A stretch of DNA of 46,899 nt, taken from the IMG/VR virus record IMGVR_UViG_3300036820_000028, positions 1 through 46,899 of that record. One strand, 5' to 3'. Both the position numbers and the translations under genes were made by a program. Below, in pieces: positions 13,901 through 23,279 of this stretch. The notes below the pieces were generated by a model that searched no databases, had not been told where the DNA came from, and saw nothing but the letters and a program-made list of their open reading frames with translations. Each line of letters starts with the position of its first letter. Positions within the stretch are counted from its first letter, which is position 1. The DNA is from a virus.

Positions 13901-16900
13901 TTACTTCTGCTGCGGAGCCATCATCTGAGCTTTCTGCTGGTACGATTGAACGAGTGCCTGCAGGAACTCTTGATGCTTCTGCTCGAAGGAGAGCTTGCCG
14001 TAGTTGTAGTAGGAGTTGATTACGGAACGAGCCAGCTCCGTGCGGGCCATGACTCCGTTATCCCTGGAGGTTCCAAGCTGTGCCCACGCATCGGATGAGG
14101 TGAGCTGTCTCATTGCCTCCGGCAGCGTTGCGCCACCGACGGATGTCTGGGTCGACATGCGGACCAGCTCGTCATACTGCTCGGGGTTGAGCTGAATGCC
14201 GTTGAGGTCGTTCTTGGGCATACGCACCGCGAACGCCAGCTTGCCTAGCTCCTGGTCCATGTGGTCAGGTGTCGCCGAGGCGCCCGCGAACGGGTTCCAA
14301 GAGAAACCTGATGTGCGCGTGATGGGTCGCCCGAGGATGTCCCTTCGCGGCGGAAGAGACTCGGTCGCACCCGGCACGTTGGACTTCAGCTCGTTCCACA
14401 CGCCGTTCCAGAAGTCGCCGCCGTTGGACCTTTCGGTCGAGTCGACTCCTTCCGATACGGAGCGCAGCGCGCCGCTGAAGGGGATGAGCTTTCCAGCGTT
14501 GCTGTCGATCATCTCCTGCATAGCGTTGGTGAACGCCGTGCCTTCCGTGGTTGCCTTCGAGGCCGCATCAGCGATGCTGACGAAACTCTTCATGAAGGTC
14601 TTGTCCATCATCGCGGAACTCATGGCCTGCACAGCAGACCGAGCCATGACGCCCAGGTGTGAAACCGTAGGGTCTTTGCTCGGGTTGTAGTACTGAGTCA
14701 CGAGGTGCTGGAAGTCGGCACTCATGCCCAGCCACTGCCCGACAGGGTCGAGCCGACTGAACTGATACCACTTGCCGCCAACACGGATGCTGTCGGGTGG
14801 AATCTTCTCCAGCGACTGGGTGTTGCTGGCGCCCGGCTCCGTTCCGACGATGTGGCCACTCTCCGCGAGGTGATAGCCTGTCAGCAGCGTGGAGGTGCCG
14901 AGTACTGTACGCGCGATGGCGACATCAGCGTCGGCCCCGCCTCCAGCAACCGTTGCGCGGAAAGCTTTGGAGGTGAGCGCAGCAGGCGTGTAGTCCATGA
15001 GGCCCTGCCGAAGGATGTTCAGCGGGCGATGGACGAACGGGCTGACGATCAGCTTCAGTACCGGGTTGTCACCCATGAACTTGGCGAACGAGTCGCCCAG
15101 GTGCGTGCGGGCCGGCTCTTGGAACGACTGGTAGAGGCCAGCTTCCTTGGCATGAGCTGCCAACTCCTCCGTCGGGTTGGAGATTAGCTCGGCCTGTCTG
15201 GACGACAAGAACTTCGAGCGAGCATCCCCTACGAGTCCTTGCGTGTCAGCCTCACGGGCCGCTTGCAGGTACGAATGGACATACAGGTCACCACGCTCGC
15301 CGGCAGCGGCGTTGAACGTGTCGACGGTGCCCATCAGACGGCCGGGGTATCGGATCACCTGCCCGGTGATGTTGATCGCCTTGGCAGCCGTCAGGCTCGC
15401 CCCAGTGCGCCCTTCGGTCGACATCTGGATTGACTTGACGACCGGGCGGCCCGAGCTGGCCCACACGTCAGGCTCCTTAAGGAGCGACTTGAAGGCAAGC
15501 GGAGCGGCGTCCTTGAGGCCCATTATCTGGCCCCAGGAGTGCGCCACCGCGGCGCGGATCGTCGCGTGCTCGGCGTCAGACATCAGGGCGCCACGAACGT
15601 GTCCTATGGCACCCGCAAGGTACCACTCGGTGTTCTTCAGCAGGCCATTGAAGGCGTTGCCGACGAAGTTGGCTATCTGCGTCTTGGGACCACTGAGCAT
15701 CCCGTTGAGCGCAATCTCCTTGACCACGTTCATGATGCGGTTGCCGCCGGCCTTGCGGGCGGCGTTGTTCACGTCACGCAGGTTCCCATCGGCGACATCG
15801 TTGGCGAACTTCTTGAGAGCCTTCGGCCCCAGCTCGCTGGCCGTGATGTCGTTGAACTTCGAGGAAGCCCACTCGGTGCTCGCCTTGAGCGCACGGTGTG
15901 CCCACAGCGCGCGGCCAATCTCTGAGGATGACCTACGCACTTGGCCCACGATGGCGCTGTGCAATTCGAGCTGCTTCTGGAAGTCGGCCATCGCCGCCGA
16001 ACCTTTGGCGGTTGAGGCGTCGAGGTCGCGGGCGTTGACGGCGAGTTCCTGCAGGCGGCGCGCGGAGCCGATCATCATCCCGTAGGCGGACGTGATGCGG
16101 GCCGCGAGGCCACCAGGACCAGCGGCGCCCGAAGTGAGCGCCTGATGGAGCCGTGTGACATCGCCGGCGCCATTCTCACCGACGTCCTTGGCGAGCTGGA
16201 TAATTTGCGCTGAGGTGACCGGAGTGACACCGTAGTGTTCACGGATGGCTGCACCGAAGTGCGACTCCATGGCAGCGAAGGTTGCCTTGAGGTTCGCCCC
16301 GTCGGACAGCGTGTCCCACGGGATGTTGGCATGAGTGTGGTCGAGCAGCGTGCTTGCGGCGTCGGCGTAGTTGCCGTCCGCAAAGTATCCACGGACCTTC
16401 TCCGCGGCATCGCTCGGGAGCTGCATGATGAGCTTCGCGGCCAGCACGGGACTGAAGGTGCCGTTCTCATCCGCCATCGGGTGCTGCGGTTCCGGCTCGG
16501 GAGCAGGCTCCCCGGGCTCGAGTTTTGGCTCGGGCTGCTCCGGGGGAATCTCCTGGCCCTTGCCGGGGTCGGCCGTCTCCGCCTTGTCGAGCGCGGGTGG
16601 CTCGTAGGGCTTCGGCTCCGGGGGCACCGGCGCTGGCTCTGCGGGCTCGGGAGTGGGCTCCGCGGCGGGGGCCTTACCGATCTCCGTCGGCTTCGCATCG
16701 TCAAGCGCCTTGGACGTCTCCGCGAGGCCCATGGCACCACGCATGCTGCTCAGGACGGACGTGAGTCCATCCACCGCGGCACCGATGCCAAGACCCTCCA
16801 GGGCACCCTTGAGGTGCCCCAGTGCGTCGCTGTCGCCGGGCTTGCTGGCCAGGAAGGCAGTGACGGGGTTCGCCAGCTCGGGCACCGACTGGATCAGATT

Positions 16901-17455
16901 CGACAGCCGGGCGTCGTGTGGATTGAACGCCCAGCCCTGTGCTATGGAGCCGGCCAGTAGACCACGCACGGCGCGGCCGGCAATGCCAACAGCCGCGAGG
17001 CCGCGTTCCGCCGGGATCATCGCCACGAGGAACTGGCCCACGCCAGAGCTGATGCGCCCCGCGGTATCGTTCACCGTCGGGCTCACCGCATCGGCCACCT
17101 TGCTGATGGCATTGGGAACCACGGCGCCTTCCGCCTGAACGGCCGCAGGGGACACATAAGGTGCCCCGAGTGCGTTGCCGATGTCGGCGAGGTGAGCAGA
17201 CGCCCACGCGTTCAGCTCCATGCCGCTCTGCACCATCTCTGAGGCGCCGTGAATGGCACCTGAGGCGAGGCCAGCGGGCACCTGCTCGACACCATGCCAG
17301 AAGCCACCCGGAGGCGGCTGTGCGTCGATGGTCTGCTGGTGCTGGTCTTGCTCCTGGGCGACCTTCGTCTGCCCGATCACCTGCTGTGCGGTTTGCTGCT
17401 GAGCGGCGTCTTGCGCTCGCCCTTGGGCAAACAGCGCGTCAAGTTGATCGGGCAT
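13901..17455 (-). CDS. Large internal virion protein (T7 gp16-like, 1184 aa)
   Basis: The largest gene, in the T7 gene 16 position and near its size (T7 gp16 is about 1318 residues). In T7 this protein forms the inner head core and is ejected to help carry DNA across the envelope. The N-terminus is helical and Gln/Ala-rich; residues about 240-330 form a long Pro/Glu-rich linker; the rest is mostly helical with hydrophobic stretches. I do not see the lytic transglycosylase domain that T7 gp16 carries at its N-terminus, so wall penetration may rely on another protein. Confidence 0.88.
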   Translation of the reverse strand: MPDQLDALFAQGRAQDAAQQQTAQQVIGQTKVAQEQDQHQQTIDAQPPPGGFWHGVEQVPAGLASGAIHGASEMVQSGMELNAWASAHLADIGNALGAPYVSPAAVQAEGAVVPNAISKVADAVSPTVNDTAGRISSGVGQFLVAMIPAERGLAAVGIAGRAVRGLLAGSIAQGWAFNPHDARLSNLIQSVPELANPVTAFLASKPGDSDALGHLKGALEGLGIGAAVDGLTSVLSSMRGAMGLAETSKALDDAKPTEIGKAPAAEPTPEPAEPAPVPPEPKPYEPPALDKAETADPGKGQEIPPEQPEPKLEPGEPAPEPEPQHPMADENGTFSPVLAAKLIMQLPSDAAEKVRGYFADGNYADAASTLLDHTHANIPWDTLSDGANLKATFAAMESHFGAAIREHYGVTPVTSAQIIQLAKDVGENGAGDVTRLHQALTSGAAGPGGLAARITSAYGMMIGSARRLQELAVNARDLDASTAKGSAAMADFQKQLELHSAIVGQVRRSSSEIGRALWAHRALKASTEWASSKFNDITASELGPKALKKFANDVADGNLRDVNNAARKAGGNRIMNVVKEIALNGMLSGPKTQIANFVGNAFNGLLKNTEWYLAGAIGHVRGALMSDAEHATIRAAVAHSWGQIMGLKDAAPLAFKSLLKEPDVWASSGRPVVKSIQMSTEGRTGASLTAAKAINITGQVIRYPGRLMGTVDTFNAAAGERGDLYVHSYLQAAREADTQGLVGDARSKFLSSRQAELISNPTEELAAHAKEAGLYQSFQEPARTHLGDSFAKFMGDNPVLKLIVSPFVHRPLNILRQGLMDYTPAALTSKAFRATVAGGGADADVAIARTVLGTSTLLTGYHLAESGHIVGTEPGASNTQSLEKIPPDSIRVGGKWYQFSRLDPVGQWLGMSADFQHLVTQYYNPSKDPTVSHLGVMARSAVQAMSSAMMDKTFMKSFVSIADAASKATTEGTAFTNAMQEMIDSNAGKLIPFSGALRSVSEGVDSTERSNGGDFWNGVWNELKSNVPGATESLPPRRDILGRPITRTSGFSWNPFAGASATPDHMDQELGKLAFAVRMPKNDLNGIQLNPEQYDELVRMSTQTSVGGATLPEAMRQLTSSDAWAQLGTSRDNGVMARTELARSVINSYYNYGKLSFEQKHQEFLQALVQSYQQKAQMMAPQQK

Positions 17456-17458
17456 AGG

Positions 17459-19084
17459 TTACTTTCCCAGGTATGAGTGCATGGCCGCAGCGGTCTGCTG
17501 TGGTGATAGGAGACCGGCTTCGTACAGGTCTTGGATGTCGGAGCTGTGCATCCCGGCCGCGCGTGCGGCTGCGGGGTTCTCTCGAAGGAGGTGCATCTGC
17601 TCCTCGTAGGAGCGCGGCGGCTTGAAGTCATGGCCGCCAGTGGCGCCCATGGGGTCGCCCCATTTCTTCTTCACGGATTGCATCGCATCGAAAGCTGCGT
17701 CCTGAGGTGACTCATTCTTCAGCTTCGACTGGTACTCAGTATTGAAGTCGGCTAGGACTCCTGCATGCTGAGCAGATGCACCTGGGTGAATGAGAGCACC
17801 ACCAGCCATAGCAACCGGCCTGTAGGTTTCGTTGAGTTCGGCCAGGGTGGACTTGAAGAACGGGTTAGCGCTGTCGATGGACTGAACCTTCGACACCGCA
17901 GTGGCGATAGCCTGCACGCCGTCCGTGAACGCTTTCCCGGTTGCACCGGATGCGCGCAGAGCGGCTACGCCGTCGGACACTGTGGTGATCTTGTGGGCGT
18001 AGACTTCAGCCTCGATGCTGCCTGAGGCGCCCGCGCTGGACGTCTCACCCGCAGTCGACAGCGAATGGCCGAACGAAAGGATGTGAGAGGAGAACGCGGG
18101 GTTCGCACCGGGTTGACTGAGGTACCACTTGGTGACATCTGCGGGGCTGGCTCCGGACTGCACTTGCTGCAGCGCCTTCACCTGATTCCCGTTGTCCATC
18201 TGCTTCGTGTACGGAGCGAGCTGGGCGCGGATGTAGGCACCCGCTTGGGTGATCTCAGCCATGGTCTTCGGTGGCAGCGACGTCTGACCGGGGGCCGGCT
18301 GGATGTTGCTGAGCACGCGGGGGTCTAGGTTGCCGCGAGCGTACTGCAGAATGTCGTTGTCGAGAGACGCACGGGCGAGCTGGCCGTTGCCACCGAAGGT
18401 GTTCTTATAGGTGGCGAAGGTCTTGTTGTAGTCGAACGCGGGACCGCCGGCCAGCGCCGTCTGCAGAGACGAACTCGTGTTCGCGTGCATCTGCCCGACG
18501 TCGTTGTCGTGGATGGCCTTTATGCGCCAGCCCGAGGCTTCCTGTATCGCGTGCTGCACGATGGGTGCAGCGGCGGTAGCGAAGTAGCCATTGGTCTCCA
18601 TGCCGCCCATTTGCTTCTGAGCCTGGGCGTCGACCTGCTGTGCTACCTGCGTAGGTGTGAGTTTGTCCCAGCCGCTGTTCGGGTCTTGCATCTGCTGCTG
18701 AACCCACGTAAGGACTGCGTAGCCATGCTTCTGACCGAGCGTCGACATGACGCCCTGCTGGTAGGCGCCGTCTTTCTCAGACAGCTCTTGATTGACCGTG
18801 CCCGCGGCAGCGTCTCCCTTACCTTGGGAGAGCATCTGACGGGCGTGTTCCATTCCGGCAACACGCTCGGCGGACATCAGTGGCCACCGCATGGTCTCCA
18901 GAGAACTCTGGAGCTGTGCCGCGAGGAAGGAGAACTGAGAGGGACCACCGCGGACATCCAGGGGAGCCGCGACGTTGGTGTGGATCTGAGGTGTCGGGGA
19001 CGGGCCGTAGTTGCCGCCGCGGACTGCGGAAGCGGTAACGGCTTGCGAGCCATCACCAGCGTCCAGTGGGGTGACGTCAGCCAT
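17459..19084 (-). CDS. Internal virion protein (T7 gp15-like, 541 aa)
   Basis: A 541-residue, largely helical protein in the T7 gene 15 position, shorter than T7 gp15 (747). It is rich in Gln, Ala and Ser, with segments such as SFLAAQLQSSLETMRWPLMS and VMSTLGQKHGYAVLTW. In T7, gp15 forms the periplasmic tunnel of the ejection apparatus. The ATG shares a base with the stop of the preceding gene (TAATG). Assigned from synteny and character. Confidence 0.85.
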   Translation of the reverse strand: MADVTPLDAGDGSQAVTASAVRGGNYGPSPTPQIHTNVAAPLDVRGGPSQFSFLAAQLQSSLETMRWPLMSAERVAGMEHARQMLSQGKGDAAAGTVNQELSEKDGAYQQGVMSTLGQKHGYAVLTWVQQQMQDPNSGWDKLTPTQVAQQVDAQAQKQMGGMETNGYFATAAAPIVQHAIQEASGWRIKAIHDNDVGQMHANTSSSLQTALAGGPAFDYNKTFATYKNTFGGNGQLARASLDNDILQYARGNLDPRVLSNIQPAPGQTSLPPKTMAEITQAGAYIRAQLAPYTKQMDNGNQVKALQQVQSGASPADVTKWYLSQPGANPAFSSHILSFGHSLSTAGETSSAGASGSIEAEVYAHKITTVSDGVAALRASGATGKAFTDGVQAIATAVSKVQSIDSANPFFKSTLAELNETYRPVAMAGGALIHPGASAQHAGVLADFNTEYQSKLKNESPQDAAFDAMQSVKKKWGDPMGATGGHDFKPPRSYEEQMHLLRENPAAARAAGMHSSDIQDLYEAGLLSPQQTAAAMHSYLGK

Positions 19085-19698
19085 TACTGCTTACTCCCCA
19101 GAACCTCGGCAATCGAATCGGCGCCATAGGCGCTGGCGGTGTCGCCGATGGACTCGGCCTCCGGAGCGCCGTCATAGATAGACTCCATCATGTTGGCGCT
19201 GGCGTAGGCACTGGCGCCCGAGAGAGCGACGTTGAGGCCAGCACCCATGAACGTGGGCGAGCTGGCGGAAGTGGCGAGCTGTGTGTTCGCCTGCGCTTCG
19301 CTGCCCTGCTCACTGTTCTGCTCAGACTCGGTGATGGCCTGCTCTTGCGTCGAGGCGTTCATCGCGGTGGTCTGGAGAGATGCAACGAAGGAGTTGGAGC
19401 CGATATTGATACCGGCGGCGCCGGCGGCAGCGATGCTCGTGGCCTGCGCGGCCCGGGCTTCCTGCGCGGCGTCAGACTCGGCGTGGCCTGCCTGCTGAGA
19501 GATTTGATTCTGCTGGAGCGTCTCTTGCCCCTGGATCAGGGCCGCGTTGCGGCTGGCCTCTTCCGTCTGCGCGGTCATAGATGCCGCGGTAGACGCGATG
19601 GTCGCGCCGATGGCGGTCTCCATTGCCGCAGAGATGCCTAGCGTGGCGGGGCAGAGCTTCTGGAGACGGCCACCCGCAAGGATGAATGCAAGTGACAA
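19084..19698 (-). CDS. Internal virion protein (T7 gp14-like, 204 aa)
   Basis: A 204-residue Ala/Gln-rich protein in the T7 gene 14 position (T7 gp14 is 196 residues). In T7 gp14 makes the outer-membrane pore during DNA ejection. The initiator is a TTG at 19698, directly after the upstream stop and behind GGGAG; an internal ATG at 19623 has no ribosome site. The helical centre (LIQGQETLQQNQISQQAG) and small C-terminal hydrophobic stretch fit the family. Confidence 0.83.
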   Translation of the reverse strand: MSLAFILAGGRLQKLCPATLGISAAMETAIGATIASTAASMTAQTEEASRNAALIQGQETLQQNQISQQAGHAESDAAQEARAAQATSIAAAGAAGINIGSNSFVASLQTTAMNASTQEQAITESEQNSEQGSEAQANTQLATSASSPTFMGAGLNVALSGASAYASANMMESIYDGAPEAESIGDTASAYGADSIAEVLGSKQ

Positions 19699-20157
19699 TT
19701 AGGTCTCCCGGTGGAACACGTAGAACGGCATGTGCTTCGGCCCATAAGGCATCGCATGCTCGTAGATGTGGAAGCCGGCCCATTTGAGCCAGCGGTGTGA
19801 TTCGGTGTGCCTGACGTCTGTGTAGTTGGTCAGGTAGCGGAAGCCCTTCGCCATCTCGGCGACGTAGTACTTCGTGTGCTTGAGAAAGGTCCGCTTCTGG
19901 TATTGGAATTGATCCGTAGCTAGAAGCCAAGGTGACCCGATGTCAGGACGGTCACGCATCGGCGCGACGCCCCACATGGCTACCGGCCCGTGCGCAGGCA
20001 CGAGCAGGGACCATGACTTCTCTGAGAACGCCCAGGAGCGGATCAGAGCTGCCTCCGTAGACAACTCTGATCCCGCTTCGATCTCTTGAACGTCGGCAGC
20101 CCGGAGGCCAGCGGCGAGCATACGGCGCACATGCCGATAGGTTGCTTCGACGATCAT
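19699..20157 (-). CDS. Acyltransferase-like internal virion protein (T7 gp13 position, 152 aa)
   Basis: A 152-residue protein in the T7 gene 13 position. The sequence, with WAFSEKSWSLLVP, GPVAMWGVAP and LTNYTDVRHTESHRWLKWAGF, resembles the GNAT-like fold of the phage DUF2833 family to which T7 internal virion protein A belongs. ATG 20157 overlaps the stop of tail tubular protein B (TAATG). Whether it is catalytic or only a structural adaptation of the fold is unknown. Confidence 0.82.
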   Translation of the reverse strand: MIVEATYRHVRRMLAAGLRAADVQEIEAGSELSTEAALIRSWAFSEKSWSLLVPAHGPVAMWGVAPMRDRPDIGSPWLLATDQFQYQKRTFLKHTKYYVAEMAKGFRYLTNYTDVRHTESHRWLKWAGFHIYEHAMPYGPKHMPFYVFHRET

Positions 20158-22622
20158 TAGAGTACGTTGCTCCTGTTCGTGTAGTCGCCTTCCCATTCGG
20201 CTTCCAAGAAGACGCTGGGGTAGGGCGTTGGGTTGGTGAGAGTGACGGTTGCCTCTTTCGAGTCGCCATACAGGCCGAACTCGAAGGTGCCTTCGCCGAA
20301 GGTCGGTGTCCCGATCTCCAGCGCTGTCTCACCAATGGTGAGCCCGGTGTACGACGATGCATCCACAGGGACATACGACAGCGTCTGCTCAGTGGTCTCT
20401 CCGAGCCCATAGGGATCAGTAGTGACCTCGAAGTACGCCGTGCCGTAGTAGTGAACGCGCCAGTCGTGCAGCGTCAGGTGGCCACCGAGGACGGCGACGT
20501 TCTGACGATTCAACATGAACTGCTGACTGAACTGGTAGGTGAACGTGTAGTTCTCGCCCGCCAAGTAGGTGCCAGCCACGTTCCCCGGGTACAGAATCTC
20601 CGTCGAGGAGTAGTTCGTGTACTGCGTGGGATCGAGCATAGCGCCTGGGGTTGAGCCACCAGTTGCCACCAGGGTCACATTACCCGCATCGTAGATATAC
20701 GGGAGGATGAACAGTGTGGTGTCGGTCCCAGACTGGTAGGTGCTCGTAACGCTGCACCGACGATCCAACAGGATGTCGTACAGGTTCCCACTGGCATCCG
20801 TCAGGCCAACATTGGCGCCCAACGCGATGTTCACCTTCTCGATGTACGCGGTTCCGTTGCGCTTCAGGATGACGTAGACATAGTCGTCCAACGCCTCCGC
20901 TGCGAGCACGGTCACGCCGGTCCCGAAGTCCCAGTAGTGCCACGCGCTCTGTCCCTTCTGCTGTGCGTTTACCCAGTACATCTGATAGACGTACAGGCGC
21001 GAGGGCTGAGCCGAGGTGGCCGCGAAGAGACAGTTGTGTACCAGCGACCCCGTGAGCAGGAAGACTCCTGCCGGGATGTAGGTGGGCACATGCGCCGTCA
21101 GGTCGGGCGCGTCCATGGAGAACTGACCGAGGTAGTTCAGGAGGACGAAGTACTCGCGTACATGCGCGTAGGACGCATCCTCGGACACGAAGTAGAGGTT
21201 CGTGCCCAGCATGATGGGCCGCACAGTGGTGCTACTCAGGAACCTAGTGGCCACGTCAATGGCAACTGTGGTTGGAGTAAGGGAGCCCTCGATGGGTACC
21301 ATCAGGCGGAACTGCGTCTGATCGCTGAACAGTGACATGCCGGTCGAGAACGGGACGGCGAATGCCATCTTCGTTATCTCGGTGTCCGACGCGCCGATGT
21401 CGATCACGTCGTCCGACAGGAGCTGCGTGACGGTGAGACGGAAGTAGGTTCCGAAGTCACCGGCCCGCGACATGATGACGTTCTCACCGGAGCAGAAGCC
21501 GAGACGGTCCTGATAGAAGAACACGTCGCTGATCTGCGAGCCGATGAAGGACGGGGACGGGTTCGTGGTGGCGTCGCCCACTGCGCGGGGGTTCCACGAG
21601 AAGGGGGTGAACGTGAACGTACCGTCCGAGCCGCGGATGAGCGCCCACGGCATGGTGCTGGCGTCGATGCTGTTCTGCAGGCCCGGCTCTACGGTCTCAT
21701 CCCACACGCCGTTCTGCCAGATGACGTAGTAGGTAGCGAACGACGTGGTGTCGTCGCCTTGAACCTCGTAGACGTCGCCGGGCGTTGGCGTTTCGTTGTT
21801 GTTCGTGTTCCCCGGCCAGGGCAGGTAATCAAAGGACTGAACGACGCCCTTGAGTGTGCCTGAGGGGTTCGCTGCGTACTGCTCGTACGCCGTCGGGTTG
21901 TAGTCCGACTCTCCGTAGAACGGCTCGTTGACACCATTCTTCAGGGTCACGTAGCCGGTCGGCTGAGAGACAAGGTCGGTACCCGCTGCCTGCATCTGGC
22001 AGTACACCGTCTTGTTGACGATGAACGAGTAGTTGGCAACCGTGGTGCTATTGAAGTCCGACGACGGCGTTAGGGTGCCACCGGTGAAGTCCACGAAGCA
22101 GACCCAGACGATGGTGCCATCGGTGATGGTGTCACCTGGGGTTGTCGGCCAGTCAGGGTGTGTGGCCCCTGTGGTTCCGGTCGAGCTACCCGAGAATGAG
22201 GCTGCCTGATAGATGTAGCCGTTGGCTGTGGTGGGACGGCAGTAGAGGCCGACCAAGGTCCACTCTGTAGTGGCAGCCCAGGTGGTGACTGCAGCGCCCC
22301 CGTAGTTCAAGTAGCCCTTGCCGTAGGGGAAGCTGACGGATTGCGAGTTCCCCGCGAGGTCGAAGACCTCCAGGTCGCCGTCGGTGATCGACACCAGATA
22401 GCGGTCGTTGGTGTCGAAGTTGAGGATATCGATGTAGGCTGAGTCGACGTTATCGGCGTCGAGCTGAGCTACGTGCTGCGTGCTGGCACGCTTGCCCACG
22501 CCCTGCACGACGGTGCTCCAGCCGTTGATCTGAGCTTCGCATTGTGATGCGAGGCGCAGGTTCGCCGGCTGCTGAGAGACACCGTCATAGAGGGAGGGAA
22601 TCTGACGGGATACTAGGGACAT
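20157..22622 (-). CDS. Tail tubular protein B (T7 gp12-like nozzle, 821 aa)
   Basis: An 821-residue protein matching T7 gp12 (794) in length and place. The start (SLVSRQIPSLYDGVSQQP) is the family hallmark N-terminus, and the central GAQ-like beta-propeller region contains FFYQDRLGFCSGENVIMSR, also typical. It forms the nozzle of the short tail and carries fibre attachment sites. Overlaps the next gene by one base. Confidence 0.95.
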   Translation of the reverse strand: MSLVSRQIPSLYDGVSQQPANLRLASQCEAQINGWSTVVQGVGKRASTQHVAQLDADNVDSAYIDILNFDTNDRYLVSITDGDLEVFDLAGNSQSVSFPYGKGYLNYGGAAVTTWAATTEWTLVGLYCRPTTANGYIYQAASFSGSSTGTTGATHPDWPTTPGDTITDGTIVWVCFVDFTGGTLTPSSDFNSTTVANYSFIVNKTVYCQMQAAGTDLVSQPTGYVTLKNGVNEPFYGESDYNPTAYEQYAANPSGTLKGVVQSFDYLPWPGNTNNNETPTPGDVYEVQGDDTTSFATYYVIWQNGVWDETVEPGLQNSIDASTMPWALIRGSDGTFTFTPFSWNPRAVGDATTNPSPSFIGSQISDVFFYQDRLGFCSGENVIMSRAGDFGTYFRLTVTQLLSDDVIDIGASDTEITKMAFAVPFSTGMSLFSDQTQFRLMVPIEGSLTPTTVAIDVATRFLSSTTVRPIMLGTNLYFVSEDASYAHVREYFVLLNYLGQFSMDAPDLTAHVPTYIPAGVFLLTGSLVHNCLFAATSAQPSRLYVYQMYWVNAQQKGQSAWHYWDFGTGVTVLAAEALDDYVYVILKRNGTAYIEKVNIALGANVGLTDASGNLYDILLDRRCSVTSTYQSGTDTTLFILPYIYDAGNVTLVATGGSTPGAMLDPTQYTNYSSTEILYPGNVAGTYLAGENYTFTYQFSQQFMLNRQNVAVLGGHLTLHDWRVHYYGTAYFEVTTDPYGLGETTEQTLSYVPVDASSYTGLTIGETALEIGTPTFGEGTFEFGLYGDSKEATVTLTNPTPYPSVFLEAEWEGDYTNRSNVL

Positions 22623-22625
22623 GGT

Positions 22626-23276
22626 TTACCAGGGCCGGTACCACGCACCGGGCTGGCGGTTCACGGCACGATTGATCGTGGTCGGAGTGCTGAACATGTT
22701 CGCCCGCGAGAAGCGCAGGTGTTCACGCTGCAGCTCCGCCTCGGCGTCCAGCTCCATCTCCTTCGTGAACTGGTAGATGAGCTGTGAGCCAATCGAGCCA
22801 GTCTGGAAGGTTCGCCCGGCTTTCCGGGTGATGAAGTTGCGGACGACCTGGGGGACCTGTTCAAACTCGAAGCACCACTGCACGTCGCAGAGCAGGTAGC
22901 CCTGCTGGAGCAGTGACGTCAGGTTGAACGTCTGTGAGTCAAGGTCCCACATACACAGAGCACCGGAACCCGCATTGGAGTTCCAGCGCTCGATGTAGTT
23001 GCGCCACCGCTCTGACGGCGCGAAGCCGGTACAGGTGGTGGGACGGATGACGTTGCCGCTACCGTCTGGGGTGATCTTGAAGTCCGTGTCGTAGTTGTAC
23101 CACCAGCGCCTCGACTGCACTTCCCGCACAGTGTTGTACAGGACCGTCATCGCATTCGACACAGCGTTCACGCCCGGCACTGAGGTCGTGTTCACGGGCG
23201 ACTTGCCTACCGACAGAAGCATTAGATTTAATGCCTCCAATTCGGTCATTGGGTCGGCTGAGAATGTGACGGTCAT
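22626..23276 (-). CDS. Tail tubular protein A (T7 gp11-like gatekeeper, 216 aa)
   Basis: A 216-residue adaptor between portal and nozzle. The family pattern is clear: ELEALNLMLLSVGKSPVNT near the N-terminus, VQSRRWWYNYD, and FITRKAGRTFQTGSIGSQL in the second half. T7 gp11 is 196 residues. It follows three accessory genes rather than the capsid gene directly, unlike T7. Confidence 0.95.
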   Translation of the reverse strand: MTVTFSADPMTELEALNLMLLSVGKSPVNTTSVPGVNAVSNAMTVLYNTVREVQSRRWWYNYDTDFKITPDGSGNVIRPTTCTGFAPSERWRNYIERWNSNAGSGALCMWDLDSQTFNLTSLLQQGYLLCDVQWCFEFEQVPQVVRNFITRKAGRTFQTGSIGSQLIYQFTKEMELDAEAELQREHLRFSRANMFSTPTTINRAVNRQPGAWYRPW

Positions 23277-23279
23277 GTG

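Noticed and set aside
13901-17455. Lytic transglycosylase domain expected at the gp16-like N-terminus
   Set aside because: No catalytic Glu context or SLT motifs are visible in the N-terminal part.
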